From NCBI GenBank assembly GCA_030760725.1, contig JASWHV010000012.1, positions 79,186,968 to 79,250,967 of the forward strand: a stretch of 64,000 nucleotides of DNA, read 5' to 3'. Positions within the stretch are counted from its first letter, which is position 1, and the number at the start of each line of letters is the position of its first letter. The translations under genes and the position numbers were made by a program. Positions 51,681-63,992 of this stretch are shown here, piece after piece. Source of the DNA: Neostapfia colusana (lineage: Eukaryota; Streptophyta; Magnoliopsida; Poales; Poaceae). The notes below the pieces were generated by a model. That model was not told the origin of the DNA. It did not search any database and worked only from the letters and a program-made list of their open reading frames with translations.

Positions 51681-54600
51681 ATGGGTGAGGACCGTAGTTG
51701 GATGTATACCGGTTGGAAGAACAGTTCTGGTGGTCACTCGGATTAGTGGTTCGCCAAGACAGATGCTTTTGTAGATCGAGCTTTTTCATTGTCAAAGATC
51801 GATAAGGTGCGGTGCCCATGTACGAAATATAGGGATACCAAGTTTTTGGACAAAATGACGGTCTCGATACACTTATGTCGAAACGGTTACACGCCACATT
51901 ATGAGGTGTGGACCTTCCACGGCAAGACAACTTCTGAAACTGTACAAGAAGTGGAAGAGGAAAATGATGATAATACGGGGGTTGATAGGATGGATGAGAT
52001 GCTTGAAGCTATACAACCAGAGTTTATGGAGGATCCTCCTACAACAGAGGTTGAAGCGTTCTTCAAGCTTATTAAAGCTTCAGAAGAGTCGCTGCATGAT
52101 CACACTGAAGTGACCCTCCTCACTTTCATGACTAGACTTATGGCAATTAAGTCTAAGTACTTCTTTTCTAATAACTGCTACAATGACCTCATCAAATTGA
52201 TCAGCGACATCCTTCCATAGCCTCATAAAGTACCTAAAGATATGTATCAGGCGAAGAAATTGCTTTCCGGTCTTGGCATGAAATATGAGAAGATTGATGT
52301 GTATCCAGATAATTGCGTGCTTTTCTGGAAAGAGCATGCAAAAGAGAAGAAATGCTTAAAATGTGGTGAATCAAGGTTTGTCGAAGTTGTTAATAACAAT
52401 GGTGATAATGTGATGACAGAAGTTGCACGTAAGCAACTTCGTTACTTACCCGTGACACCTCGGTTGAAGCGGTTGTTTCTATCAAAAAGAACGGCCTGAC
52501 ACATGAGATGGCACAAGGAAGGTGTACGTGAGAACAATGCAGTCATGATACACCTGGCCGACGGTGAGGCATGGAAGACCCTTGACCGGTTCGATCCAGA
52601 CTTTAGTCGTGATGCGAGAAATGTTCGCATCGGGTTGGCGACAGATGGATTCTCGCCGTTCAGTACAAACGTCACACCATACTCCTGTTGACCTGTTTTT
52701 GTCATTCCGTACAACCTACTACCAGCTCTTTGCATGAAGTACGAGTTCATGTTCCTTAGCCTCATTAGGTCGGATCATCCTGGGCCACGTCTCAATGTGA
52801 TGTTGAAACCGCTGATCGAAGAATTGAAAATGTTGTGGACAGAAGTCGAAGCGTGCGACTGTTACAAAAAGCAGAAATTCAACCTTCGAGTTGCTTATTT
52901 GTGGTCCGTCCAAGATTTCCCGGCATACGGTATGTTTTCTGGATGGAGAACTCACGGTCGTTTGACTTGTCCAATATGTGCTTCTGGCACGGACTGTTTT
53001 CGACTTACTCATGGAGGAAAGATATGCTACTTCGATTGTCACAGACGTTGGCTGCCTCCGAATCACATTTTTAGGCAATAGAGGAATGTCTTTAAAAAAG
53101 ACACCGTTGTCACTAAAGGACCACCGAAACGTCTAAACGGATATGAAATATCTAATATGCTGGACAAACTGGTGCTAGATAAAGGATGCCCTTGATATTT
53201 TATCGGTTACGGAGAGGATCACAATTGGACTCATATATGTGGACTATGGGAGCTACCATATGTGAAGTCGTTGATACTAATGCATAACGTTGATGTAATG
53301 CATCAAGAGCGTAATATGGACGAACGTATTATAAGCACATGCATGGACATGACGGGCAAAACGAAAGACAATATAAAGGCTCGAAAGGACCTGGCAGAGC
53401 TTTATAACCGTCCAACTCGAGCTCTCTGAAAGTGGTGCTAAACCACGTGCTTCTTTCTGTCTTCGACCTAAAGAAAAGAAAGAAGTACTCAAATGATTGA
53501 AAATTTTGAAATTCCTAGATGGTTACGAAGCTAGTCTGAAACGAGCCGTGAATATCAAAACAGGAAAGCTGACAGGGTTGAAGAGTCATGATTATCATAT
53601 AATTATGGAAAGACTTCTACCTGTTATGTTTCGGGGCTATTTTGATGATGCCGCGTGGAAGGTGCTAGCCGAGCTTAGTCACTTCTATAGGCAGCCCTGT
53701 GTAAAAGAAATCACGATAGAGATGATGCGTAAATTGGAGAAGGAGATACCGGTACTATTATGTAAGATGGAAAAAATTTTCCTCTAGGGTTCTTCAATCC
53801 AATGCAACATCTCCTCATCCATCTTCCATTTGAAGCTAAAGTTGGAGGTCCCGTGCAATATAGGTGGATGTATCATATTGAAAGAGCACTAAGATATCTG
53901 AAACCAATGGTTCGTAACAGGGCAAAGGTAGAAGGATGCATCGCCGAAGCATTTACTCTTAAAGAAGTAGGATATTTTTCAAGTGTTTACTTTGCAGAGG
54001 AAAACAATGTTAACACTTTGGCAATGCTGTACAATGTGGATGAGCAACCTTCTTGTAGCAATCTCTCTATTTTTGCAATAAGAGGCACTACTGTTGGTAG
54101 TTCCACTTTCTACAACTCTACCGCAGAAGAAAGGAGTGTTGCTTTCCTTTATATGTACAAGAATATAGATGAGATGGACAAATATTTCGAGTAAGTATTT
54201 GTCTTATATTTATACTAATCGGCGTATTTTGTAACACATCTATTATAAAAAGTTTTCTTCTCGTACAGTGAATTCTACAAGCAAAATTGGACACATAGGC
54301 ATCAACCTACGAGCAAACAAGTAGAAGTGATGCGACGGAAAGGAATAAATGGAGGACCTAGTTTCCTATCCTGGTTTCGAGATCATGTAACATTCTCTCG
54401 TTAACTTAGCAATATTTACAAAGTATTCTTATAACTTACGAGTATTTACAAAGTTTTCTTATAACAGTGCATGAAAGATGCTGACGTCCATGAAGACTTG
54501 CGACAACTATCCTATGGATTGACTAAAGTTAGGAGCTATGGTCGATATGACGTCAATGGCTACCAATTCCGTACAAGTCAATTTGAATCTCTTCGTCCTC

Positions 54601-55102
54601 TCGCGGCAACAGCTAATACCGGAGTTGTGACGAGGGCAGTCGACTCTCAAGGACGTGAAACTAATTATTATGGAATCATTAATAAAATCCTTGAATTTGC
54701 TTTTGCCGGGAGTAAGGATCTTCGAGTAGTATTCTTTGACTGTGATTGGTTTAATATCAATCATGGAACTCGACTAAACCAATTTGGCATAGTGGAAGTC
54801 AAACACAATGAACGACTACGAGGATACGATTCATTTGTTCTTGCACACCAAGTGGAGCAAGTGTATTATCTATCTTATCCATGCAAAAAACTTAAAGCTT
54901 GGTGGTTGTACATAAGGTTAATCCTCGTGAGCCGTTATACACTCCAGGAGATGATGGTTACCATGATACTGATGAAGTTGACGAGGTTTACCAAGAAGAA
55001 GAGTTACCAGACTCGTTTATCATCGAGCCTGGTGTAGGACTTGATGACTTAGTTGGAGACGCTCAAGATGTCGAGACTTCTAATATGCGTAAACGTAAAT
55101 AA
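51681..55102 (+). pseudogene. CACTA TNP2-type transposase, multiply interrupted
   Basis: The ATG at 51681 opens MGEDRSWMYTGW, then a transposase-associated zinc domain (RCPCTKYRD...VSIHLCRNGYTPHYEVWTFHG). The TNP2 core follows in one phase to about 53420, with LIRSDHPGPRLNVML, LTCPICASGTDCF and LMHNVDVMHQERN. After a frameshift come a DUF4218-like part (LTGLKSHDYHIIMERLLPV, YRWMYHIERALRYLKPM) and a DUF4216-like part (VVFFDCDWFNI, VEVKHNERLRGYDSFVLAHQVEQVYYL). Introns at 54191-54268 and 54387-54467 have GT-AG ends and keep the frame. Stops at 51744, 52218, 52497, 52689, 53079, 53157 and 53493 and shifts near 53420, 53780 and 54895 inactivate it. Confidence 0.9.
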
Positions 55103-55278
55103 AATCCAGTTCAGACGCTCACGAAAGAAGATCGATGGTCTGGTTTAAGGAGTAGGGTACATGATAATGACGTTGAATTTTGAAATTGATGATGTAACGT
55201 TTTCTTCACTAACTTAACATGAATTTTGTCGTCATCAAAGGGGGGCGGCAATATTTATCAATTATTTTTTGCAACAGG

Positions 55279-57750
55279 ATGTCGTCATCAAAGGGGAGCG
55301 GGAAGAAGGGGCACGAGGGTTCCTCAGTCGGTCACGGGACCTCTTCTCAGGTAGCTCCTCAGGTGCGAGCAGACGCTCTCAGCTGATGAGGCACCTACCA
55401 GACTTTGCGGGCCGAGCTCTAGCCTTACAGCGCACAGAGGTAAATTTCAGTTGTCAATCATGTTATTTTAAATTGCACTTATAAATAATTTATTCTTATC
55501 AATCCTTTAATTTTGCAGTCGTTAGATTCAGAGTCAGAGGTTAGGGTGCCGCCACAGGCTAGCCAGCCCTCGGAGCCGGCTACCCTACCTTCGGAGCCGG
55601 CGAGCGTGGATCCTTCGGGCTCTAGTGGTGAACAGCCTTCCGGGTCACCGGACGTGGTGCCCACGCAGAGGCGACGGACGAGGAGGACCCACATTGTGGT
55701 TCCTCCTCCTGTTCCTCGTGAGCGGGTCACTATTCGTCCAGTTGGAGACAGGTAAAAAAATCATATACTTGGTACATATTTTATGATGTCTACAGATACT
55801 TACTGAGATAACAAATTTTGCAGATCTTGGTACGACTGTTCGTTCACGGGCCAGGGACACCACAAGTAGGTTAATGGTGTCATCGGGGCTTTAGTGCGTT
55901 TGCACTATCCCGGTGTCATTGATGGTGTCCCTGCTTTGTCGTGGGACGACTGCGCTCGTGTCTCGTACGAGGTGCACGACACTCTTCAGGAGGTCGTGTG
56001 GAACGATTTTATGGTAAGTTTAAATGTTTACATTCTTCAACTCATTTAAATTGTTAATGCATATTGATTAAATGTTTGTTTTCTTAAAGCTGAGGTACCA
56101 GTTAGAGGAAACGAGCGAGAGCATGATGGAGCACGCGACACTCGTGTTCCACACAAATGCTCGGAAGCTCGTGACGCAGGCGTTGGCGTACGCCCGCATA
56201 CAGGCCGTTAACGACTACCAGAAACGACATCAGCAGCAGCAGGAACGGGGTCCCTTTAGAAGGGACTCCGACACGTACTTGACATAGGATCAATACGCAG
56301 AGGTAAGTTCTAATCGTTAAAAAAACTCAATAGTTACTTATGTTAACAGTTAATGATATACTAAATATGTACAGGTTAGTATTTCCTGAATAGAGGGTCA
56401 ACTCGACGCATACCGAGCTCTCTGTCGGTATTGGGCTAGCGATGACTTCAAAGCTAAGTCCATGAGGGCTCGAGGATGCAGAGGGTCCGACGGGAAGCAC
56501 ACCTATGGCGCCGATGGTCATTTGCGTTTGGCTAAACGCATGGTAAGTGTATTATAAGTTTGTTTATATGTTCATAACATATTTATCCTACTAACACGCA
56601 TCTACAGGAGCGAGAGACCGGCCAGGAGCCTAGCGCGATCCAGGTTTGGAAGAGAGGTCACAGGGGAAGTGACCCGTCGCAGCCGGGGCAGTGCAGTCAG
56701 GTCACGACCGATCATTGGTAAGTTTACAGAATTATTCAATTTAATTATAACGAATATTATTATTGACACAGTAACACCATTTCTATGTTTTTAAGGAAAA
56801 GTACGGGCATGAAGTCGTCAAAATACACGGTGAAGGGTACGATTGGGAAAATGCGCCAATCGACCCTCAATTCGTGTATGCAAGCGGCGGTGGGAAGGCC
56901 CATGGCCGGTGAGTTGGTTTCTTTGATTTAGTTTTTCCAATCTTCCTTCTTTTACTTATTATTTTTCTTTCTTTTGTAGGTTTGTCATTTTCTATGGAGT
57001 TGTCGACCTGCGAGAGGCACTTCATCGACGCAGGCTTCGTCGATTGGGCCGTCGAGTGGCCGTCTCTCGCAGAGGGACATGGAGTTCCGTGCCATGCAGG
57101 AGAGGCTAACGCGGACTCAGGAGGAGCTCGACAGGACGAGGGCCATCCAGGAGTACCAAGCTAACTACATGGCCCAGATGCAGGCAGCGGTGGAGGTAAG
57201 TAATTTCAGTTACTGTAGTTTACTTTCATAACATTTCAGTAATACATATGTTCTAATATTTTCCAATTATAGGCCTTAGCTCGACAGAACGGCCAACAAA
57301 TCACGATTCCTGCGTGGCAGCCGCCACAGGTGACCCCGTCACAGAAGCCCGCAGCCCAGGTGCCTCCGGTACAGGTAATAAACTCTTTAATATTGTATTT
57401 TTCATCTAACATAAGGAGAGAGGGAGATGTAGAGTGGTACAGAAGGGAGAGAGGGAGTGCGAGAGAGAGTGAGATGGAGAGATAGAGTGTTGCAATAGAG
57501 GGAGAGAGAGTGCGCGAGAGGGTGTGAGTGAGAATAACATAAAGAGGGGATGAATAGTACAGAGAGAGGAAGAGAGTGAGAAAAAAGAGACAGACATTGA
57601 TATCTGAATCCAAACTGTCGTAACTACTCATGTGTTTTGTAGGGTTCGGCGACGGAGGCCTCTACTCCATCGCCACAGCTACCGGTTCCAAGAGAGACGC
57701 GTGGAGATGATATCTTCGGCTCCGGAGGTAGTCGAGGGGGTAGTGTGTAG
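55279..57750 (+). pseudogene. Second CACTA gene (TNP1/TNPA-like, plant transposase En/Spm family), ten exons
   Basis: I propose exons 55279-55439, 55519-55751, 55824-56013, 56090-56302, 56375-56542, 56608-56717, 56796-56908, 56980-57195, 57273-57374 and 57643-57750. All nine introns have GT...AG ends. The product starts with a low-complexity SSSKGSGKKGHEG. It has a Pro/Ser/Glu segment with RRRTRRTHIVVPPPVP, then WYDCSFTGQGHH, VNGVIGALVRLHYPGVI, NARKLVTQALAYARIQ, RYWASDDFKAKS and VYASGGGKAHGR. These resemble plant En/Spm (Ptta) family transposase proteins. A coiled segment (QEELDRTRAIQEYQ) and a Gln/Pro tail follow. Subterminal-repeat binding is the family role. Exon 1 has a frameshift and exons 3, 4 and 5 have stops. 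Confidence 0.75.
57415..57600. repeat. GA-rich simple repeat in the last intron
   Basis: Degenerate GAGAGAGGGAG repeats fill most of the intron between the last two exons of the second CACTA gene. The Ser/Leu-rich frame on the opposite strand is an artefact. Confidence 0.8.
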
Positions 57751-57886
57751 CCAGTTTGTAATTTGTGTTGTGTGTGATGCATATGAACTGTTTTATGACT
57801 GTTTACTCCTGTTTTATAACTGTTTGTTCTGTTAGCTGGCCATCGAGCCAGGTTAGTGCGTTTCTGTTTAAAAAAAATTACAAACA

Positions 57887-58100
57887 TAACTTACGACGGC
57901 TACTGCCCAGAAGCCGTCGTAAGTTAGCTTCTGTTACTTACGACGGTCACCAGAACCATCATAAGTTAGCTTCTGCTACTTACGACGGTCACCAGAACCG
58001 TCGTAAGTTAGCTTCTGCTACTTACGACGGTCACCAGAACCGTCGTAAGTAACGTGCCTTGGGCCACCACGTGGCCTCGGCCGTTACTTACGATGGATGC
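57887..58100. repeat. CACTA 3' subterminal palindromic repeats
   Basis: Three to four copies of a 42 bp unit (TACTTACGACGGTCACCAGA, then ACCGTCGTAAGTTAGCTTCTGC) are each internally palindromic (ACTTACGACGG...CCGTCGTAAGT). Their motif equals the 5' subterminal motif. Element G begins at 58101, so the terminus itself is displaced beyond the window. Confidence 0.9.
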
Positions 58101-58357
58101 TGTGGCGGACCGGAATCCGCTCATCCAGGATCGCAGAGGGTGGTGCCGCGCGATGCGACACCCGACAGCACACGTCATAAGAACGCAATATATTACATGG
58201 GAACAACAGCTGAAACTGTACAAACAGGTACAAACTTCAGTTACAACTATTGTTCTATTACACAGCGGAAGACTACACTATACAACTCACGCCCGCCTAT
58301 TTAGCAAAAGTCGGTTGCCCAGCCCTAGGGCAACCCACACTAGCTGCACGTCTCAGC

Positions 58358-58455
58358 TCAGCGCGGCGTGTACGGCTCCCACTCAGCCGTGGTCCCCGAC
58401 GGAGGGTAACCCTCGCCGGTGGACTCGTACTCCGAGTCCGTGGGTGGCTCCTCAC
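58358..58455 (-). other. Candidate terminal coding exon 'b' in element G LTR
   Basis: Acceptor-like TTTTTCAG, then a frame with GEEPPTDSEYES and TTAEWEPYTPR and a TGA stop. The ending EWExxTP is shared with F exon 'b' and the frame joins exon 'a' in phase. Confidence 0.5.
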
Positions 58456-59480
58456 CTGAAAAACACTTAAGCAGCAACCGTGAGCACGAAGGCTCAGCAA
58501 GGCTTAACCGACTCACCTAAGCATGAAACTCTACATGAGGTATACCAAGACATAGGTTAGTAATGTTTCAGCAAAAGGACACGCCTACAAGTTCATCCTT
58601 AGTTCATCTTTTAGCAACAAGTTAACAGTTCATGAAATCTGAAATTTAGTAAGCAGTATTTGGTGGCACACATGTAGCAATACAATTATATCAATCAGCA
58701 TCATTGAATCAACATATTTCATCCATTAGTCTACGTTACGACGCAGTAAACAAGCGGTTCTCGTCACCGCGAGGGACGGCGAATCGACTCGATATACACC
58801 TGCAGGGAAACCCAAAGAGCACGTCACGTACGCCCACCCGTGGAGCTGCACAGCACGCTCACTCGATGTCGTACGGGACAACCTTTCACCCAACAGCCCA
58901 AACGTCGAACCGGTCGCACCGAAACGAGCAGGAGGTTCCCCACACGGAGCATCTCTCTATGCCCGTTGGCAGATTTCCACCTTGCTGCCCTCAACCTACA
59001 CCTATAAATCGGTGTGCTATGCCTCGACGCCCGGAGGTTTAGGCTACATCGGTTTATCGGGGCCCATATATCCGATATGCCTTCGGTACGTTCAATACTT
59101 GTTCAGCAGGGCCGCACACGGATCGGTCCTCAATCGACACGGGCAGGGCTGCGCACACAAGACTCACTCTTGCTGCGCCCTAGCCCCTGCCTAGTCTCAT
59201 TTTTATTACTACAGTGATCTCACATCACTCAACCGAACCCGTGTGTCCCAAGCCTATCTCGCGAGTAGATTCCAACTACTCGACTTGTACCGAAGTCCTA
59301 TGACTCATTAAGCATAGCCTGTCTACTCGAGGTCCTTGACACTACCCTCACTCTTTTAGGAACCTCTGGTTATGCAAGTGGGGTTCCATTCACCCTATAC
59401 CTAATGCACAATCATACTTCATATGACACATGTAAACAAAGTAAAACTTTTAAAAAGGGTTAATGCAAACCGGGGCTTGC

Positions 59481-59558
59481 CTTGTTGCTGCTGGTCAGGA
59501 GTTAGTTCTTCGTCCGGAAGAAGGAAGTCCAGCACTTCCGGAGTCTCTTCTTCAACGG
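59481..59558 (-). other. Candidate coding exon 'a' in element G LTR
   Basis: Acceptor-like GTGTAG, then a 78 nt frame coding EEETPEVLDFLLPDEEL and DQQQQ, ending CAACAAG before GCAAGC. It has the same phase, donor type and peptide pattern as the F exon 'a'. Confidence 0.5.
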
Positions 59559-62099
59559 CTACACGTTAATGAAATACTACATGTTAATTTATATGCAAAG
59601 GTGAGTTTAGAGTAAGACTTCTACTATTAGTTCTAATAACCAGCCTCTAATACCTGGAACTTTGTTTAAGAATTTAAAGATGAACTGGTGTTGGTGGTTT
59701 GGCTTGAACTTAATCACATGGTTAAATGCTAAGTGGTTTTCCCCCTTTTCCATAATAATCCCTTAAGTGATTAAACAGGACAGGGGTGATCTAGAGCTCC
59801 AATGGAGCTGAGAATTTTCGTGTGAGTTCCTTGTCACAAGAAAACCCTCTGGACCAAACCTTAGCACTTTTCATGGAGTGGTTTGCTCAGAATAATTTTT
59901 TTAGCAAATAAGCAAGGAGGAATTAATTCTGAGGTCAGACCCTTGTTCATACCCAACTTAGTAAACTACAATTTCAATTATAGGTCCTAGAGTTTGCATG
60001 AATTTTCCTAGCATTTTTGGAGTCAATGTTTGTTCAGAATTGAATTTCCAAGTTTTGGAAATTCTCTGAAAATGTTTCTGTATTCAAATGAACACAGCAC
60101 CTTCCAATTTGAATTGCTCTGACCAAATCAACTCCAAATGGTCTGACACTTTTACAGGGGTTTACTAATGTCCTAAAGAACATTCTGACAAAATTTGGGG
60201 ATTTTTGGATGAACCAAACTCCCTCTAAAATTCTTTTGCTGAAAAGCTTTAAAGAATTTTCCATAATTTATTAATGGGTTTCATACAAATTGGGTTGTAT
60301 GTCTGGACACAGCTAGGCAAGATGAATCCAACCCAATTTGAATCACTAAATTTGGAGCTTCCTAGCAAAAGTTATGGGGTTCTAAAGTTTGCACTAAAAC
60401 TGGAAATTCCAAAAATGTTTAAATCCTGCGGGTGGGACCCACTCCTCGAGCCGGCCCACTCAGAAAGCGGCCACACCACGGCCCACGGGTTTTTATCCGC
60501 GCTTCCGCACCGGATCCCGGCCGCAAACCCGATTCCCGCGCGAGATCAGAGGCTGACCGGTGGACCCGGCCCCCCCCTTCGTCTACCTCGCGCTCTCCCG
60601 CAGTTCCCGCGGCGGCGCTTCGCCGGAGCGCTCGCCGCCGGGCGTTTCCCCGCCCGACCTTTGACCAAACTTGCCGCCTGTGCCTAACTCGACTCGGAGA
60701 ACACGCTGGTGCCCTCACCGGAGCTCGGCAACGGCCGGAACTATGCCCGCGACGGTGACAGAGCCTCCCTCTACTCCGGTGACGTCGTCCGGGCTACTCC
60801 GGGCCTTATTTCTCAAGCGGTTTGCTCCTACAGCTCCACCGTGGCATGCTGCGCACGAATATGAGCTCGGTTGGCCATGGAAATAGCCGGAACTGGGACC
60901 TCACCGTCGACCTAGGCCCGATATCGACTGTTGCTCGGAAAACTTGGATATCAGTGCAAAGGCTCGATGGTTTTCGATGGTTTTGGATCCTAGGTGGCCG
61001 TGGGGGCGTGTAGAACCTATGCTCAGCTAGGTTTACGCTGTGCAGGACCGATCGCTGCGAATTTCAGCATTTCTGCTCACTCGTTTTTGTCGAGCACCGA
61101 GGAATGGACGGGGAAATACTCCCCCTACAAAGCATGGAAGAGGGTAGGGTCTTCACCGTGAGCTCGAGCAGTCCCCGGCGCGTGTCTTTGCTGTTGAACT
61201 CCGGTCGCGAGGTCGCCTGGATCAACGGCGCGACGAGGAGCCGAGGGGAGCGGCGGGTGTCGTTTTTCGTTTCGGGTAGGAACGGGCAGAGCGGAGGAGA
61301 TGAGGCTGGCTCACGTGGGCTGGGAACTTAAACCGCGTCGGGCACGCGTGCGCTCGGTCGCCGAGCAGGAGGTGGCGAGGTGAGGCGGTCGGACGCCGGT
61401 GCTGTCCGCAGCTGGCGCGAGGTGTTCGACCGACGTCGGGAGAAAACAGCCACGCTCGGTTTGGGAAACAAGTTTCCCCCACTGACTTGTGGGCCCACTC
61501 TCCCCCTAATCCCCTCTTCTCCATTTCTGTTGTAAATATCCCAGCAACTCCACATTGAATGAGAGACTTAGACCCCAAGTCTTGGTTTGAATTTGAGTTC
61601 TCAAATTCAAACTTTGTTTGGTTAAATTTGCTTCATGTTTAAACTGAAATTCAAATTCAGTTTTTGAATTATTGCAAATTTGGCTCCCGACAAGATGAAC
61701 TCCAATGGGGATGAAAATTGGTGGGTTTACTCAGAAAAATGTGCTGAGTGTAGATATGAAGCTAAATTTTGAATTTGGGTGATGAAAGTTGCTGCAATTT
61801 GAATTTACATTCAAATTGGCCTCTTTTTGAAACAACCCAAAGTGCCTCAAAAAGTGTTGAATTTGCATGAGCTTTGGACTGAACCTTCCCAAGACTTTTT
61901 AAATTCTAGGGGTGAGCTCAACCTCTCATGTTCATGTGTAGAAACCCTACATTGTGAAGGTGAAGGCTTTCCCCTCTAATCATTCTTTTGATGGGGGTTA
62001 CATGCTCTTCACAACATTTCCTAAGGTGTCCACAATAAAAACTGTGGTGTGGTGAGGTGAAGAAAAGTTTTTGCAAGTCCCTTTTCTTGGGCTTTTACA

Positions 62100-62113
62100 T
62101 CCCTCCCCCCTTA
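62100..62113 (-). other. Polypurine tract of element G
   Basis: The minus strand reads AAGGGGGGAGGGA before the LTR, matching F. Confidence 0.85.
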
Positions 62114-62165
62114 AAGGAATCTCGTCCCGAGATTATAAAAGAAGAGATAGCGATGTAATAGGGAC

Positions 62166-63992
62166 TTACCCGTGTTGAGAAGCCATAAACTCCGGGTAAT
62201 TTGAGCGAAGAAACTCCTCGCTCTCCCACGTCGCTTCTTCGGCGGTGTGGTTGCTCCAGAGTATTTTGTAGAACCACAACGTTCTGCTGCGTGTGGTCCT
62301 GGCTTTCTCATCCAGAATTCCCACCGGATATTCATCATATGTTAAATCCGGTTTCAGCTCGCTGATGTCTTCGGTAGGAACAGCAGCTGTATGCTTCAAG
62401 CATTTTCGCAGTTGCGAAACATGGAAAATATCATGGACACCAGTCAGAGATGCCGGTAGCTCCAATCGATACGCTGCTGGTCCACACTTCTCGGTGATAG
62501 CGTAGGGTCCAATGAAACGGGGAGCGAGCTTCCCCTTCACACCGAACCGGTGCATGCCCTTCATCGGAGACACGCGGAGGTACACGTGTTCCCCAACGTC
62601 AAAGTGCAACGGCCTACGCCTCTTATCAGTGTAGCTCTTCTGTCGGGATTGAGCGGCCTTCAAATTGGCTTGAATTGTCTGAACACGCTCCTCGGCGTCG
62701 TTCACCACATCAACCCCGAATGTGACCCTTTCATCGGACTCGCACCAATTTAATGGGGTGCGGCATTTACGACCGTAGAGAGCTTCATAGGGTGCCATCT
62801 GGATACTCGCCTGATAACCGTTGTTGTACGAGAATTCCGCCAATGGTAGGTGATCATCCCAGTTCCTACCATGGTGGATGGCACATGCTCTCAACATGTC
62901 TTACAGGACTTGATTCACCCTTTCTGTCTGGCCATCTGTCTGAGGGTGATAAGCGGAGCTCCTGATCAACTTAGTACCCAATGCAGCGTGTAGCTGCTCC
63001 CAAAAGCGAGATACAAATAATGCACCTCGATCTGAGACAATGGTCTTGGGTACCCCGTATAGGCATAGAATCTTCGCTATGTATAGCTCCGCATATTTGC
63101 CGGCATTGTAACGTGTATTCACCGGAATGAAGTGAGCCGTCTTGGTTAACCGATCAACGATTACCCATATGGAATCATGCTTGTTGGCTGTTAGGGGTAA
63201 TCCCACAATGAAATCCATGCTCACATATTCCCATTTCCATGCCGGGATCTTCAGGGGTTGCAGCAGTCCTGATTTCTTCATGTGATCAGCTTTCACTCGT
63301 CTACACGTATCACACTCGGATACGTACTTAGCTACCTCCCGCTTCATCCGTGTCCACCAAAATTTCTTTTTCAAATCTTGGTACATTTTGTTGCTGCCCG
63401 GATGAATGGAGTATTTGGACAAGTGAGCTTCATCGAGGATCTTTTTCCTCAACTCCATGTCTCAGGGTACGACTATGCGGTCATTGAACCACAGCGTCCC
63501 CTCATCATCTTTCCGGAAACATTTAATTTCTCCATTGTCTATCCGTCTCCGGAGATGTGCCATGCCTTTATCCGTTTTCTAAGCTGCAATGATGTCCTCC
63601 CTAATAGTAGGGATGAGGGCAAGGTTGTACAGCGATCCATAAGGAACCAAATATAAACTTGGCTCTTCCTCCTCCACCGGTGTAATGGTGAGGTGATGGA
63701 CATGCGCTTTCCGACTCAGCGCGTCGGCAACCACATTCGCCTTGCCGGGGTGGTAATGGATTTCAATCTCATAATCTTTGATCAGTTCTAACCACCTCCT
63801 CTGCCTCATGTTCAGCTCCTTCTGGGTGAAAATGTATTTCAAGCTCTTGTGGTCGGTGTAGAGATGCACCAAGTTCCCCAGGAGATAGTGCCTCCACATT
63901 TTCAGCGCCAACACCACGGCAGCAAGTTCAAGATCGTGAGTCGGGTAGTGCCGCTCATGGTTCCGAAGTTGGCGTGAGCCATAAGCGACCAC
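62166..63992 (-). pseudogene. Element G pol: RNase H part, integrase and chromodomain with three stops
   Basis: One phase runs from 63992 to 62166. It starts in RNase H (VAYGSRQLRNHE, LYTDHKSLKYIF, VVADALSRK). A TAG near 63579 and a TGA near 63460 follow, then integrase H2C2 (DEAHLSKYSIH, CDTCRRVKADH) and the core (WEYVSMDFIVGLP, VSDRGALFVSRFW, TDGQTERVNQ). A TAA lies near 62901. The last part has the C-terminal domain (HVYLRVSPMKGMHRFGVKGKLAPRF) and chromodomain (RSRTLWFYKILWSNHTAEEATWE). The rest of RT, protease and gag lie beyond 64000. Confidence 0.9.

Larger units (their letters stand above)
34531..58100 (+). mobile_element. CACTA (En/Spm) DNA transposon, split by elements F and G
   Basis: It starts with CACTACAGGAAAA, the CACTA terminus. 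ACTTACGACGG motifs in both orientations follow in the first 230 bp and recur at 57887-58100. Without element F (34810-50236) about 8.2 kb is visible. It holds a TNP2-like transposase (51681-55102) and a second multi-exon gene (55279-57750), the two-gene plan of plant CACTA elements. The right terminus is not reached because element G interrupts the 3' subterminal repeats. The flank before the terminus is CTT (3 bp duplications are expected for this class). The transposase is heavily mutated. Confidence 0.85.
58101..62099 (-). repeat. 3' LTR of element G
   Basis: TGTGGCGGACCGG to GGGCTTTTACA on the plus strand. It aligns in patches with the F LTR, for example GCGAGGGACGGCGA, ACACCTGCAGGG, CAACTACTCGACTTGTACCGAA and TTAATGCAAACCGG, and has the same order of GC-rich part and split exons. 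Confidence 0.85.

Noticed and set aside
57236..57631. 131-codon Ser/Leu-rich hydrophobic frame on the minus strand
   Set aside because: It is generated by the GA-rich repeat in the last intron of the second CACTA gene.
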